A DNA stretch of 64,000 nt from the NCBI GenBank assembly GCA_016182795.1, contig JACPFW010000044.1, forward strand, positions 1 through 64,000. Reading direction: 5' to 3'. Positions within the stretch are counted from its first letter, which is position 1, and each line of letters starts with the position of its first letter. The position numbers and the translations under genes are program-made. The notes beneath the pieces are model-generated. The model made no database searches, was not told the origin of the DNA, and was given only the letters and a program-made list of their open reading frames with translations. Positions 46,944 through 54,640 of this stretch are shown piece after piece. This DNA is from Gemmatimonadota bacterium. GTDB taxonomy: Bacteria; Gemmatimonadota; Gemmatimonadetes; Gemmatimonadales; Gemmatimonadaceae.

Positions 46944-48431
46944 TCAAACCCTCGGCTGGCTTCGCATGCCGCGATGCCACCAGTAGTAGACAGGAATGCC
47001 CAACAGGACGATCACCAGCCCCGACAGCGCCTGCGCGCGCGTCTTGTCGGCGACCAGCAGCGTGACCGCCACGCCGGACGCGGCGAGCACATAGAACGCC
47101 GGGAGCACCGGATAGCCGATCGCGCGGTACGGACGCGGCTCGTCGGGGCGCTGGCGGCGCAGCAGGAAGAGCCCGACCGTCGTCAGCGCATAGAAGATGA
47201 GTGCCGCGAAAATCACGTAGTCGAGGAGCTGGTTATACGAGCCGGTGAGGCAAAGCAGGCTGGTCCACACCGACTGCACCACGAGCGCGAACGACGGCAC
47301 GCCATGGCGGCTCAGCACGCCGGCGCGCGCAAAGAACGAGCCATCTTTGGCCATCGCGTAGTACACGCGCGCGCCGGAGAGGATCAGGCCGTTGTTGCAG
47401 CCAAGCACCGAGATGATGATGGCGCCGGCCATGATCAGCGCGCCGCTGGGGCCGAAGATGCTCTCCATCATCGCCGTCGCCACGCGGTCCTGCGTCGCAT
47501 AGTCGATACCGCGCGCCAGAATGGTCGCGCCGTCCGCCGACCCGTGGAGCGGGAGCGCCGCCAGGTACGACACGTTGGCGAGCACGTAGAGCACCGTCAC
47601 CATGACGGTGCCGATTACCAGCGCGCGCGGCAGGTTCTTGGCCGGGTCCTGCACCTCGGCCGCCGCAAACGTCGGCGCATGCCACGAGTCGGACGAGAAG
47701 AGCGAGCCGACGAGCGCCGAGCCGAACGTCACGACAAACAGCATGCCAACGTCCGGCGTGCCGGCAAAGAAGTTGCCGCCGGTGAAGTTGGCGGCGATCG
47801 CCTCGGCGTTTCGACCGATCGTGAGGCCGAGTACGATGAGCACAACCAGCAGCGCGGTCTTGAGGAACGTGAGCACGGTTTGCACCCACTTGCCTTCCTT
47901 GACGCCGCGCAGGTTCACCCAGGTCAGCACCCAGATGGAGATCAGTGCCGCGACGCGCTGCCACGAGAGGCCGAACTCTAGGGTGGTCCGGCCGAGGTTG
48001 ATGTCGATCGCCATCAACCAGCGATCAGCGCTCACCCCGGGGAACAGCACGCCGAGGAATTTTCCAAATGCCACCGCCACCGCGGCGATCGTGCCGGTCT
48101 GGATGACGATGAACAGCGTCCATCCATACAGGAACCCCATCAAGGGTCCCATCGACTCGCGGAGGAACGTGTACATGCCGCCGGCGCGCGGATACATCGC
48201 CGCCAGTTCGCCGAACGCAAGCGCGCCGCAGACGGTAATGATGCCGGTGACGATCCAGGCAAGCAGCAGCCAGCCTGGCGAGCCGAGCGTGCGACCGATG
48301 TCGGCGGAGACGATGAAGATGCCTGAGCCGATCATCGACCCCGCCACGAGCATCGTGGCATCGGTGAGCGTCAGGGCCTTCACGAACTCCGAATGGTGCT
48401 GCGATCCGTGGGGGGCGGACTGGTCGCTCAT
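46944..48431 (-). CDS. APC-superfamily amino acid permease
   Basis: The 495-residue protein has LTLTDATMLVAGSMIGSGIF, FGELAAMYPRAGGMYTFLRE and SDSWHAPTFAAAEVQDPAKN, with about 12 spans and RVYYAMAKDGSFFARAGVLS, all typical of APC permeases of the LAT/PotE side. It is 1 nt upstream of the second permease, so the two are one transcript. Upstream are 276 nt holding a long hairpin but no certain promoter. Confidence 0.9.
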   Translation of the reverse strand: MSDQSAPHGSQHHSEFVKALTLTDATMLVAGSMIGSGIFIVSADIGRTLGSPGWLLLAWIVTGIITVCGALAFGELAAMYPRAGGMYTFLRESMGPLMGFLYGWTLFIVIQTGTIAAVAVAFGKFLGVLFPGVSADRWLMAIDINLGRTTLEFGLSWQRVAALISIWVLTWVNLRGVKEGKWVQTVLTFLKTALLVVLIVLGLTIGRNAEAIAANFTGGNFFAGTPDVGMLFVVTFGSALVGSLFSSDSWHAPTFAAAEVQDPAKNLPRALVIGTVMVTVLYVLANVSYLAALPLHGSADGATILARGIDYATQDRVATAMMESIFGPSGALIMAGAIIISVLGCNNGLILSGARVYYAMAKDGSFFARAGVLSRHGVPSFALVVQSVWTSLLCLTGSYNQLLDYVIFAALIFYALTTVGLFLLRRQRPDEPRPYRAIGYPVLPAFYVLAASGVAVTLLVADKTRAQALSGLVIVLLGIPVYYWWHRGMRSQPRV

Positions 48432-48582
48432 GCAATGCCTCGCCGACGAGGAGCAAGCGATGCCACAGGGGACGGTTAGAACCCGCGTAACTTAGGCGCG
48501 GGACTGGAGTTGGGCCAGAGGTTTTTGGTCGGGCTCTAATGTTTGTCCAAAGGGTGCTGGGAAAGGGGAAGAAGCAGAGTGT

Positions 48583-48706
48583 GGGGCAGGGTGCAGGGGC
48601 AGAGTGTGGTGCGGGGGAAGTGATGGGTACGTGGAACGACGAAGGGGAGGCGGCGCCATCGCGCCCCCTCCCCTGCACCACACCCTGCCTCTGCACCCTG
48701 CACCCC
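48583..48706. repeat. Long imperfect hairpin of repeated GCAGGGTG/CACCCTGC words before the permease operon
   Basis: Arm 48583-48620 (C-poor) is the near reverse complement of 48664-48706 (G-poor). Between them is a small GC stem (GGCGC-CATC-GCGCC). The segment 48664-48692 is identical to 14244-14272. On the minus strand the element begins 1 nt after the stop codon of the TonB-like gene, so it may end that transcript. The remaining 48432-48582 shows no gene. Confidence 0.8.
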
Positions 48707-48707
48707 G

Positions 48708-49523
48708 CTAGGGTGCCTCCGCCGATATCCACGTCGTGTCGCGCACCGGTGTTCCGTCGGCGCGCACCGCCGGCCGGAAGCGGAACTCGAGCAGCATGTC
48801 GCGAATCTTCCGGTTGTAACCGGAATCCTTGGACGGGTTGAACGAGATCAGCGTCGTGTTGCCGCGTTCATCGACGTCGAAGTAGGCCACCAGTTTGTAC
48901 GGACGGACCTTGGCGGGGACGGGAATCGGCAGGATCACCAGATTCGTCGGCGTCGGAGGATACACCTTGCCCGTGCCGCCGCCGGTGCCGGGGCCGATTC
49001 CACTGCCGCGCCCGGTGCCGATGCCCGAGCCCACGCCGCCGCCAGTACCGGGGCCCGAACCGGCGGTGCCGTCGCTCCCTGTGCCGCCGCCCACCCCCGA
49101 CACCTGGCTCGCGTCCTTCGCGTCGGGGTGCACCGGCGCCGCGGGCGTGGGCGTCGGCTCTGGCTTAGGTTGCGGCGGAGGGGGCACCAGCGGCTTCACC
49201 ACCGGCTCGACCGGCTTGGGGACCGGCACCACGGCCGCCGCGGGGGCCGGCGCCACGCGGATGAAGCGCACCCGCTCCTGCACCACTCCGCCCGTCCCGC
49301 GCGTTCCACCCCCACCGCCACCGGCCGGTCCCGGCCCGCCCGCCCCCTCGCGCATCGGCAGGGTGACCGTCCGCACGAAGATCGGCCCCGCGACCAGGAA
49401 CAGAATGAGCGCGTGGAAGAGGATCGACGCCGCCAGGCCGCGCGCCTTCCCTTCCTCACGGATAGGCAGGCCAACAGGCGGGCGCAGCGGCGGTCGAACG
49501 CGAGGGGCAGTCACGTCAGGCAT
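48708..49523 (-). CDS. TonB-like energy transducer with long Gly-rich linker
   Basis: The 271-residue protein has one span near residues 28-50 (AASILFHALILFLVAGPIFV), a Pro-rich stretch (KPLVPPPPQPKPEPTPTPAA) and a Gly-rich run (about residues 150-185) typical of TonB spacers, then a TonB_C-like end: YKLVAYFDVDERGNTTLISF and MLLEFRFRPAVRADGTPV. It would couple the inner-membrane motor to outer-membrane receptors. It is separated from the ExbB/ExbD genes by a terminator and could be expressed apart from them. Confidence 0.8.
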   Translation of the reverse strand: MPDVTAPRVRPPLRPPVGLPIREEGKARGLAASILFHALILFLVAGPIFVRTVTLPMREGAGGPGPAGGGGGGTRGTGGVVQERVRFIRVAPAPAAAVVPVPKPVEPVVKPLVPPPPQPKPEPTPTPAAPVHPDAKDASQVSGVGGGTGSDGTAGSGPGTGGGVGSGIGTGRGSGIGPGTGGGTGKVYPPTPTNLVILPIPVPAKVRPYKLVAYFDVDERGNTTLISFNPSKDSGYNRKIRDMLLEFRFRPAVRADGTPVRDTTWISAEAP

Positions 49524-49548
49524 CTGTGGGCTGAGGTTTACCTACGCG

Positions 49549-49568
49549 TGGGTGCCGCGGCACCCACT
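49549..49568. promoter_or_regulatory. 20-bp perfect palindrome before the second TonB-like gene
   Basis: GTGGGTGCCG joined to CGGCACCCAC is a perfect inverted repeat, 26 nt before the TonB-like start codon. Its position suits an operator, or a short hairpin in the leader. Confidence 0.4.
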
Positions 49569-49583
49569 CTACAACCTATAACG

Positions 49584-49603
49584 AAAAATACCCGCGAGCG
49601 GGT
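49584..49603 (-). terminator. Intrinsic terminator after the ExbD genes
   Basis: On the minus strand ACCCG-CTCG-CGGGT is followed by ATTTTT. A stronger GCGGCGGG/CCCGCCGC hairpin (49635-49666) lies upstream. Together they likely end the TonB-ExbB-ExbD-ExbD transcript before the second TonB-like gene. Confidence 0.65.
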
Positions 49604-49634
49604 TTCGCCCGCACACCGCCGGGGACAAGACAGC

Positions 49635-49666
49635 GCGGCGGGGGCCCCAAAGGGACCACCCGCCGC
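49635..49666 (-). terminator. GC-rich hairpin after the second exbD
   Basis: GCGGCGGG (49635-49642) pairs with CCCGCCGC (49659-49666), with inner GGCCCC/GGGACC pairing. It lies 29 nt after the ExbD stop codon on the minus strand and backs the terminator at 49584-49603. Confidence 0.6.
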
Positions 49667-49695
49667 CTAATACCCGCCTTCGAGATGTTCGAGCC

Positions 49696-50127
49696 TTACT
49701 TCGCCGGCTCTTCGGGCGCCGCCTTGGGCGGCACACCGATGACCTTGACGCCAGCGCCGCGCGCCTGGTCCATCCCGAAAATGACATCCTGATACAGCAC
49801 GTTGGGATCGCCCTTCACGAAGATGATCTTATCCGGACGCGGATCGTAGATCTCCTTCAGCCGCTTGAACAACTCGGCCTTCGCAACGGGTCCCTTGTTG
49901 ATGGCATACGTCCCACCCGGCAGCACTTCCAGCACGATCTGGTCCGGATTGGGCTTCACGTCCTTGTCCGACGGCGTCGGATCCGGAAGCTGCACGTCCA
50001 ATGCCTTCCGGCTCATCGGGATGATCATCATGAAGATCACGAGGAGCACGAGCAGCACGTCGATCATCGGGGTCAGGTTGGGCTCCGAATTCAGCCCACC
50101 GCCACCGCCACCCACGGACATACTCAT
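49696..50127 (-). CDS. exbD: ExbD/TolR-family biopolymer transport protein
   Basis: The 143-residue protein has one N-terminal span (LTPMIDVLLVLLVIFMMIIP), where the Asp in PMID is the proton-path residue of ExbD/TolR. The periplasmic domain ends GVKVIGVPPKAAPEEPAK. It pairs with ExbB to power TonB. Its ATG overlaps the other exbD (ATGA). Two ExbD proteins per operon is a common arrangement in Bacteroidetes and Gemmatimonadota. Confidence 0.9.
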   Translation of the reverse strand: MSMSVGGGGGGLNSEPNLTPMIDVLLVLLVIFMMIIPMSRKALDVQLPDPTPSDKDVKPNPDQIVLEVLPGGTYAINKGPVAKAELFKRLKEIYDPRPDKIIFVKGDPNVLYQDVIFGMDQARGAGVKVIGVPPKAAPEEPAK

Positions 50128-50600
50128 GGCGTGCCTCCCGGGGTCTTCATCGCCGACAGATTGTCCGACTCGACCAGAGAACGCGAACCAGGAATCTGAT
50201 CGGTGATCATGCCCGTCACGCGCACGCCGTTCTTGGCGGCGATGTCGATGGCGTCGATCACCTTCTCATACTTCAGCTGGTTGTGCGCCTTGAGGAACAT
50301 GATCTTGTCCTCCGTGCGCGCCTCGTAGATCGCCTTGAGCAGCGCTCCGAGGTCCTCGTTCTTGATCTGCTTCTTGTTCAGATAGTACTGTCCCGACGCG
50401 TCGATGCCGAGGACCTGGTCCGCATCCTCTTCAGGATGCGGCTTCAGGTTCTGGCCCTGCGGCGGCACCGCGTTGAAGCCCGCGTTGATGGCCGGGATGA
50501 CGAGCATGAAGATGATCAGGAGAACGAGCATCACGTCAATCATCGGCGTGACATTCGGTTCCGCCTTGACATCACTTTTCCCGCTGACTGCCATTGACAT
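50124..50600 (-). CDS. exbD: ExbD/TolR-family biopolymer transport protein (first copy)
   Basis: The 158-residue protein has the same layout as its neighbour: NVTPMIDVMLVLLIIFMLVI as the span with its Asp, and a periplasmic domain with LGALLKAIYEARTEDKIMFL. It overlaps the next exbD by 4 nt (ATGA). The two ExbDs differ enough to suggest a heteromeric motor. Confidence 0.92.
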   Translation of the reverse strand: MSMAVSGKSDVKAEPNVTPMIDVMLVLLIIFMLVIPAINAGFNAVPPQGQNLKPHPEEDADQVLGIDASGQYYLNKKQIKNEDLGALLKAIYEARTEDKIMFLKAHNQLKYEKVIDAIDIAAKNGVRVTGMITDQIPGSRSLVESDNLSAMKTPGGTP

Positions 50601-50632
50601 GGCCGTCCTCCTATAAAGGATGGGAGGTCAGG

Positions 50633-51364
50633 TCAGACCGGCGACTTGCCGGCGTTCTGCGCGGCCGTGTTGAACTCACGGGTGAAGCGCGAACGGCCAA
50701 ACTCGCCCGAGACGCCCTTGATGAGGTAGTCGATCATTTCCTTCGACGAGTACGTCATCTCGGCCGTGATGTTGTCGATCTTGGTCTGGAAGTAGTTGAA
50801 CGCCCACACCGCCGGGATGGCCACGAGCAGGCCGAACGCCGTCGTGATAAGGGCTTCCGAGATACCAGCCGCGATCGAGCTGATGCCACCGCCGCCGCCG
50901 GCGGCCATGCCCTGGAACGCGTTCACCACGCCCATCGTCGTGCCGAGCAGGCCGACGAACGGCGCCGTGGCGCCCGTCGTCGCCAGCATGGCCAGCGAGC
51001 GCTTCATGAGCACGATCTGCATCAGCATTTCACGCTCGACCGCGCGTTCGGCCGAGTTGATGTCCGACACCGTCACCGAGCCGTCCTGGATCAGCGGCTT
51101 GATCTCGGCGAGCGCGCCGCCGAGCACCTTGGCGACGTGCGACTTCTTGTAGTTCTCGGCGAGGTTGATCGCCTCGGTCAGGTTGTCCTCTTCGAGGAAC
51201 TGCGAGAACTCAGGGGCGAACTTGCGCGTCTGCGACTGCGCGCTGCGCAGGTACCACCACTTCTGCACCATGATGGACAGCGACCACACCGACATGATGA
51301 GCAGGGTGTAGACGATGCCCTTGGCGAAAGGACCCATGGACTGCCAGAGTTCGATCAATGACAT
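50633..51364 (-). CDS. exbB: ExbB/TolQ/MotA proton channel subunit
   Basis: The 243-residue protein has three spans: MGPFAKGIVYTLLIMSVWSL, LAMLATTGATAPFVGLLGTT and ITTAFGLLVAIPAVWAFNYF. GATAPFVGLLGTTMGVVNAF is the ExbB/TolQ core signature. With ExbD it uses the proton gradient to energise TonB. It lies 42 nt after the tonB gene and has a GGGAG Shine-Dalgarno. Confidence 0.94.
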   Translation of the reverse strand: MSLIELWQSMGPFAKGIVYTLLIMSVWSLSIMVQKWWYLRSAQSQTRKFAPEFSQFLEEDNLTEAINLAENYKKSHVAKVLGGALAEIKPLIQDGSVTVSDINSAERAVEREMLMQIVLMKRSLAMLATTGATAPFVGLLGTTMGVVNAFQGMAAGGGGGISSIAAGISEALITTAFGLLVAIPAVWAFNYFQTKIDNITAEMTYSSKEMIDYLIKGVSGEFGRSRFTREFNTAAQNAGKSPV

Positions 51365-51406
51365 AGAAAAAGGCTCCCGCGGTTCGGTGGTTCTGTGGTG
51401 GAGACG

Positions 51407-52108
51407 CTACTTCTGGATGGCGAAGACGAATGGCTGCTGGACGAGCTGCTTGACCTTCTTGCCGCCGACTTCTGCCGGAAGGAATCGCATGCCCGGCAGG
51501 GCGTTCTTCACGGCGAGGGCGAAGAGTTCGTGCGAGGTCTTGAGGACCTTGAACGACCCGAGCTCCGCGCGGCCCGTCGTGTCGACCGTGAACTGGGCGA
51601 GCACCTCGCCTTCCACGCCGGCCGACTTGAGAATTTCCGGATAGCGGGGCGCCGCCGACCCGGGCGCCTGTACCACCGGCTTCTCCACCTGAAACTCAAA
51701 GTACGTCTGTGTCTGGTCGGTCGGGACGATGCCGCCAACCTTGCCGTTGGCGATACCGCCCTGGACGCCCTTGCCCGAGAAGTCCGCCTCGTTCGTCACC
51801 GAACGCGACAGGTCGATCTCAGGAATGACATCCGGGATGTTGATGGGCGCCGTCAGCACTTGGAAGCCTTTGACCACGGGCGCGACCTGCACGTCCTTGG
51901 GCTGCTCCTTGGGCGCTTCCTTCGGCTTCTCCTTCTTTACTTCGACGAAGTCGACCTTCTGCTCCTTCGCCTCGCGCAGCTTTTCGCCGGCATTGGCGGT
52001 GGCGACGACCGCGCCCCAAACCAACAAGACGTGAGCGACGCCGGAGAAGAATCCTCCGCCGAAGAACGGCTGTTTCTGCGCTTGTGACTCAAGCAGGTTG
52101 TTGAACAC
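51407..52108 (-). CDS. tonB: TonB-family energy transducer
   Basis: The 233-residue protein starts with GTG (MFNNLLESQAQKQPFFGGGF), has a hydrophobic segment (SGVAHVLLVWGAVVATANA), then a Lys/Glu-rich spacer (EVKKEKPKEAPKEQPKDVQV) and a C-terminal TonB domain: GVEGEVLAQFTVDTTGRAEL and NALPGMRFLPAEVGGKKVKQ. GGGGTG is the likely Shine-Dalgarno. It leads the motor operon. Confidence 0.9.
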   Translation of the reverse strand: MFNNLLESQAQKQPFFGGGFFSGVAHVLLVWGAVVATANAGEKLREAKEQKVDFVEVKKEKPKEAPKEQPKDVQVAPVVKGFQVLTAPINIPDVIPEIDLSRSVTNEADFSGKGVQGGIANGKVGGIVPTDQTQTYFEFQVEKPVVQAPGSAAPRYPEILKSAGVEGEVLAQFTVDTTGRAELGSFKVLKTSHELFALAVKNALPGMRFLPAEVGGKKVKQLVQQPFVFAIQK

Positions 52109-52161
52109 TACGCACCCCGTGTGTGGCTGCGGTGAATCTGGTACGGCGGTTCGTGTACAAG

Positions 52162-52190
52162 ATTCTAGACGCCGTCGATGAAGGCAGTAA
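52162..52190 (-). promoter_or_regulatory. Possible promoter of the tonB-exbBDD operon
   Basis: TTACTG (52190-52185) and TAGAAT (52167-52162) are 17 nt apart on the minus strand; the -10 is good, the -35 weak. A start near 52155 would give a 47-nt leader. Nearby, TTAAG-N5-CTTAA (52203-52217) could be a regulator site or the end hairpin of the kinase gene. Confidence 0.4.
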
Positions 52191-52223
52191 CTGCGGGAAC
52201 ATTAAGATTCGCTTAACGCGAAG

Positions 52224-53714
52224 TTAGGCTTTGCTCTCCGGCGCGGGCACGCTCTCGGGCCGCGCCGCGGCCGCCGACTCGTCGCCGCGCACCGGCAGCG
52301 ACACCGTGAAGGTCGAGCCGCGCCCCAGCCGCGACGCCACGGTGATCGATCCGCCATGCGCATGCGCGATGTACTGGCTGATCGCGAGCCCGAGCCCCAC
52401 GCCCGCGCGGTCCGACGAGCGCGAGCGCGCGCGGTCGGCGCGCCAGAAGCGGTCGAACACATACGGCAGGTCGGCCCCCGCAATGCCGACGCCGGTGTCG
52501 CGCACCGCGAACTCGACCATCTCGCCGCGTCGCTCGAGTGACAGATCCACGCGCCCCCCGCGCGACGTGTACTTCACGGCGTTCGTCACGAGGTTCAGGA
52601 AGAGTTGGCGCAGGCTGCGCGCATCGCCCATCACCGTCGCGGCCGTCAGCGGACCGACGGTCACTTTCTGCCCCGCTTCCTCGCCGAGGATCTGAGCGGT
52701 CTCGGCGACATCCAGCACCAGCGGCGCCATCTCCACCGGCTCGCGGTGCAGGTCAAACCGTCCCTCGTCGGCGCGCGCCAGCGTCAGCAGCGATTCCACG
52801 AGATCGGCCATCCGCGTCGTTTCCTGCAGCGCCTCCTCGAGCGCCACCAACCCTTCCGTCGAGCGCGGCCCGGCCGACATCGCGCGTTCGATGTCGGCAC
52901 GCAGCACCGTCAGCGGCGTCTTGAGCTCGTGGCTCGCGTCGGCGGTGAAGCGGCGCAGTCCGGAGAACGACTGCTCGAGCCGCGCGATCATCGCATTGAG
53001 CGTCGCCGACAGGCGCGCGAGCTCGTCGTCGCCGGCGGCCTGCGGCAGGCGCCGGTGCAGCGACCGGCCGTCGGTGATGGCCGACACGTCGCCGATGATC
53101 TCGTCCACCGGCCGCAGGGCGCGCCCCGCGATCGTGTACGCGAGGATCACCGACACGAGCACGATGAGCGGCGCGATCAGCACGAACACGCCAAACTGCT
53201 CACTGCCAAAGAACTCGGCCGACGCCACCGAGCTGGCGGCCACTACCCGCCGCACCGGTCCGGCCTCGCCGGTCTCGAAGCGCGCGACCATCAGCAGCTT
53301 ATCGCTCGACAACGTCACCGTCGCCGCGGAGGTGTCTGGCGTGAGCAGCATCGCGGCGCTCATGAGCGCCGCGATGTCGTCGGGGTTGAGCGCGCGCACC
53401 GCCGCCGACAGGTAGAGCGCCCGCAGGGAGTCGGTGACGACGAGGTACTCGGGGACGGCGTCGAGCCGGGCGCGCAGTCCGCGCTGCAACTCGGGGCCGC
53501 GCAGGGAGTCGTTGGTCACCACCACCGGCGTGTTCTGCATGCCCGCCTGCGTGAGCACGAGGTGGCCGATGTCGGCGAGCGTCGAGACCCGCACCTGCAG
53601 GTCGCGCAGCACCGAGGCGCGGCGCGCGGTCCACAGCGCGACCGAGAAGACGAGCATCGTCCCGCCCAGCGCCAGCGCGTACGCCGTGGTGACTCGGGAG
53701 CGGATCGACGCCAC
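52224..53714 (-). CDS. Sensor histidine kinase (EnvZ/QseC type)
   Basis: The 496-residue protein has two spans (VTTAYALALGGTMLVFSVAL near the start and FVLIAPLIVLVSVILAYTIA at about 180) around a periplasmic sensor, a HAMP region (GRALRPVDEIIGDVSAITDG), the H-box FTADASHELKTPLTVLRADI, and ATP-binding N, G1 and G2 boxes (NLVTNAVKYTSRGG, VRDTGVGIAG, GVGLGLAIS). It probably phosphorylates the OmpR-type regulator 6 nt upstream. Confidence 0.93.
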   Translation of the reverse strand: MASIRSRVTTAYALALGGTMLVFSVALWTARRASVLRDLQVRVSTLADIGHLVLTQAGMQNTPVVVTNDSLRGPELQRGLRARLDAVPEYLVVTDSLRALYLSAAVRALNPDDIAALMSAAMLLTPDTSAATVTLSSDKLLMVARFETGEAGPVRRVVAASSVASAEFFGSEQFGVFVLIAPLIVLVSVILAYTIAGRALRPVDEIIGDVSAITDGRSLHRRLPQAAGDDELARLSATLNAMIARLEQSFSGLRRFTADASHELKTPLTVLRADIERAMSAGPRSTEGLVALEEALQETTRMADLVESLLTLARADEGRFDLHREPVEMAPLVLDVAETAQILGEEAGQKVTVGPLTAATVMGDARSLRQLFLNLVTNAVKYTSRGGRVDLSLERRGEMVEFAVRDTGVGIAGADLPYVFDRFWRADRARSRSSDRAGVGLGLAISQYIAHAHGGSITVASRLGRGSTFTVSLPVRGDESAAAARPESVPAPESKA

Positions 53715-53720
53715 GGGTCG

Positions 53721-54389
53721 CTATCCCTTCACCACGTACCCGACGCCGCGTACGGTGGTGATGAGCTTCTTCTCCTCGGGAGCGTCCACCTTCTTGCGCA
53801 GGTGGTTGATCACCACATCGACGATGTTGGTCCCGGGATCGAAATGGTACCCCCACGCGTACTCGGTGATGAGCGTGCGGCTCATCACCCGCCCGGCGTG
53901 GCGCATGAGGTACTCGAGCACGAGAAACTCCTTGGGCGTAAGCTCCACGAGCCGGCCGCCGCGGCGCACCTCACGGGTGTCGAGATCGAGGCTCAAGTCG
54001 CCCACGGTGAGGACCGGCGTCGCGATCGCGCGCGGCCGGCGCGCCAGCGCCTCGACCCGCGCCAACAGCTCCTCGAACGCGAACGGCTTGGTGACGTAGT
54101 CGTCGGCGCCGGCACGGAGCGTCGTCACCTTGGCGTCCACCGCGTCCTGCGCCGTCAGCACGAGCACCGGACGCTCAAATCCCCACGCCCGCAGGTCGCG
54201 CAGCACGTCGAGCCCCTGCTTGCCGGGCAGTCGCATGTCGAGCACCACCACATCGTACGGCTGCGAGCGCGCCAGCCGCTCGCCCTCGATGCCGTCGGCG
54301 ACGAGGTCCACGCTCCAGCGCTGCTGCTCGAGCCCTCGCTTGACGAACTGCCCGACCGTCTTGTCGTCCTCGATGACCAGGACTTTCAT
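53721..54389 (-). CDS. OmpR/PhoB-family response regulator
   Basis: The 222-residue protein has a receiver domain with D51 (VVVLDMRLPGKQGLD), VLTAQDAVDAKVTTLRAGAD and DDYVTKPF, then a winged-helix DNA-binding domain ending IVDVVINHLRKKVDAPEEKK, LITTVRGVGYVVKG. Its ATG overlaps the Fis-like gene stop (ATGA). It is between the two kinase genes and could take phosphate from either. Confidence 0.95.
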   Translation of the reverse strand: MKVLVIEDDKTVGQFVKRGLEQQRWSVDLVADGIEGERLARSQPYDVVVLDMRLPGKQGLDVLRDLRAWGFERPVLVLTAQDAVDAKVTTLRAGADDYVTKPFAFEELLARVEALARRPRAIATPVLTVGDLSLDLDTREVRRGGRLVELTPKEFLVLEYLMRHAGRVMSRTLITEYAWGYHFDPGTNIVDVVINHLRKKVDAPEEKKLITTVRGVGYVVKG

Positions 54390-54640
54390 GGCGTCTGCTC
54401 CCCGGCGCCGCGTGCGGCCGGGCCCCCGGCACGCCCGCCGGGGCGCTGCAGACCGTACGATCGAATCTTGCGGTACAGCGTCTTGACGGAAATGCCGAGC
54501 GCGCCGGCGGCGCGCCCCTGATGCCAGCCGGAGCGTTCGAGCACAGCCGCGATGTGCCGCCGTTCGAGTTCGGCGAGCGTCAGCGGCGCGCCGGGAGCGG
54601 CGGCCACGCCGGTCGGGGTGTGCGATGCGGCAGCTACCAT
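54386..54640 (-). CDS. Stand-alone Fis-type helix-turn-helix (HTH_8) protein, 84 residues
   Basis: The 84-residue protein is only a disordered N-terminus (MVAAASHTPTGVAAAPGAP) and the C-terminal helix-turn-helix of NtrC-type regulators: LTLAELERRHIAAVLERSGW, then HQGRAAGALGISVKTLYRKI. There is no receiver and no AAA+ domain. It overlaps both neighbours by 4 and 7 nt. It may bind DNA as a Fis-like dimer. Its DNA target is not known, but the sigma-54-type hsp20 promoter diverges from this operon. Confidence 0.85.
   Translation of the reverse strand: MVAAASHTPTGVAAAPGAPLTLAELERRHIAAVLERSGWHQGRAAGALGISVKTLYRKIRSYGLQRPGGRAGGPAARGAGEQTP

Noticed and set aside
48960-49080. Tandem repeat in the TonB-like gene as a mobile or variable repeat
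   Set aside because: It encodes the Gly-rich linker usual for such proteins; the codons vary and it stays in frame.
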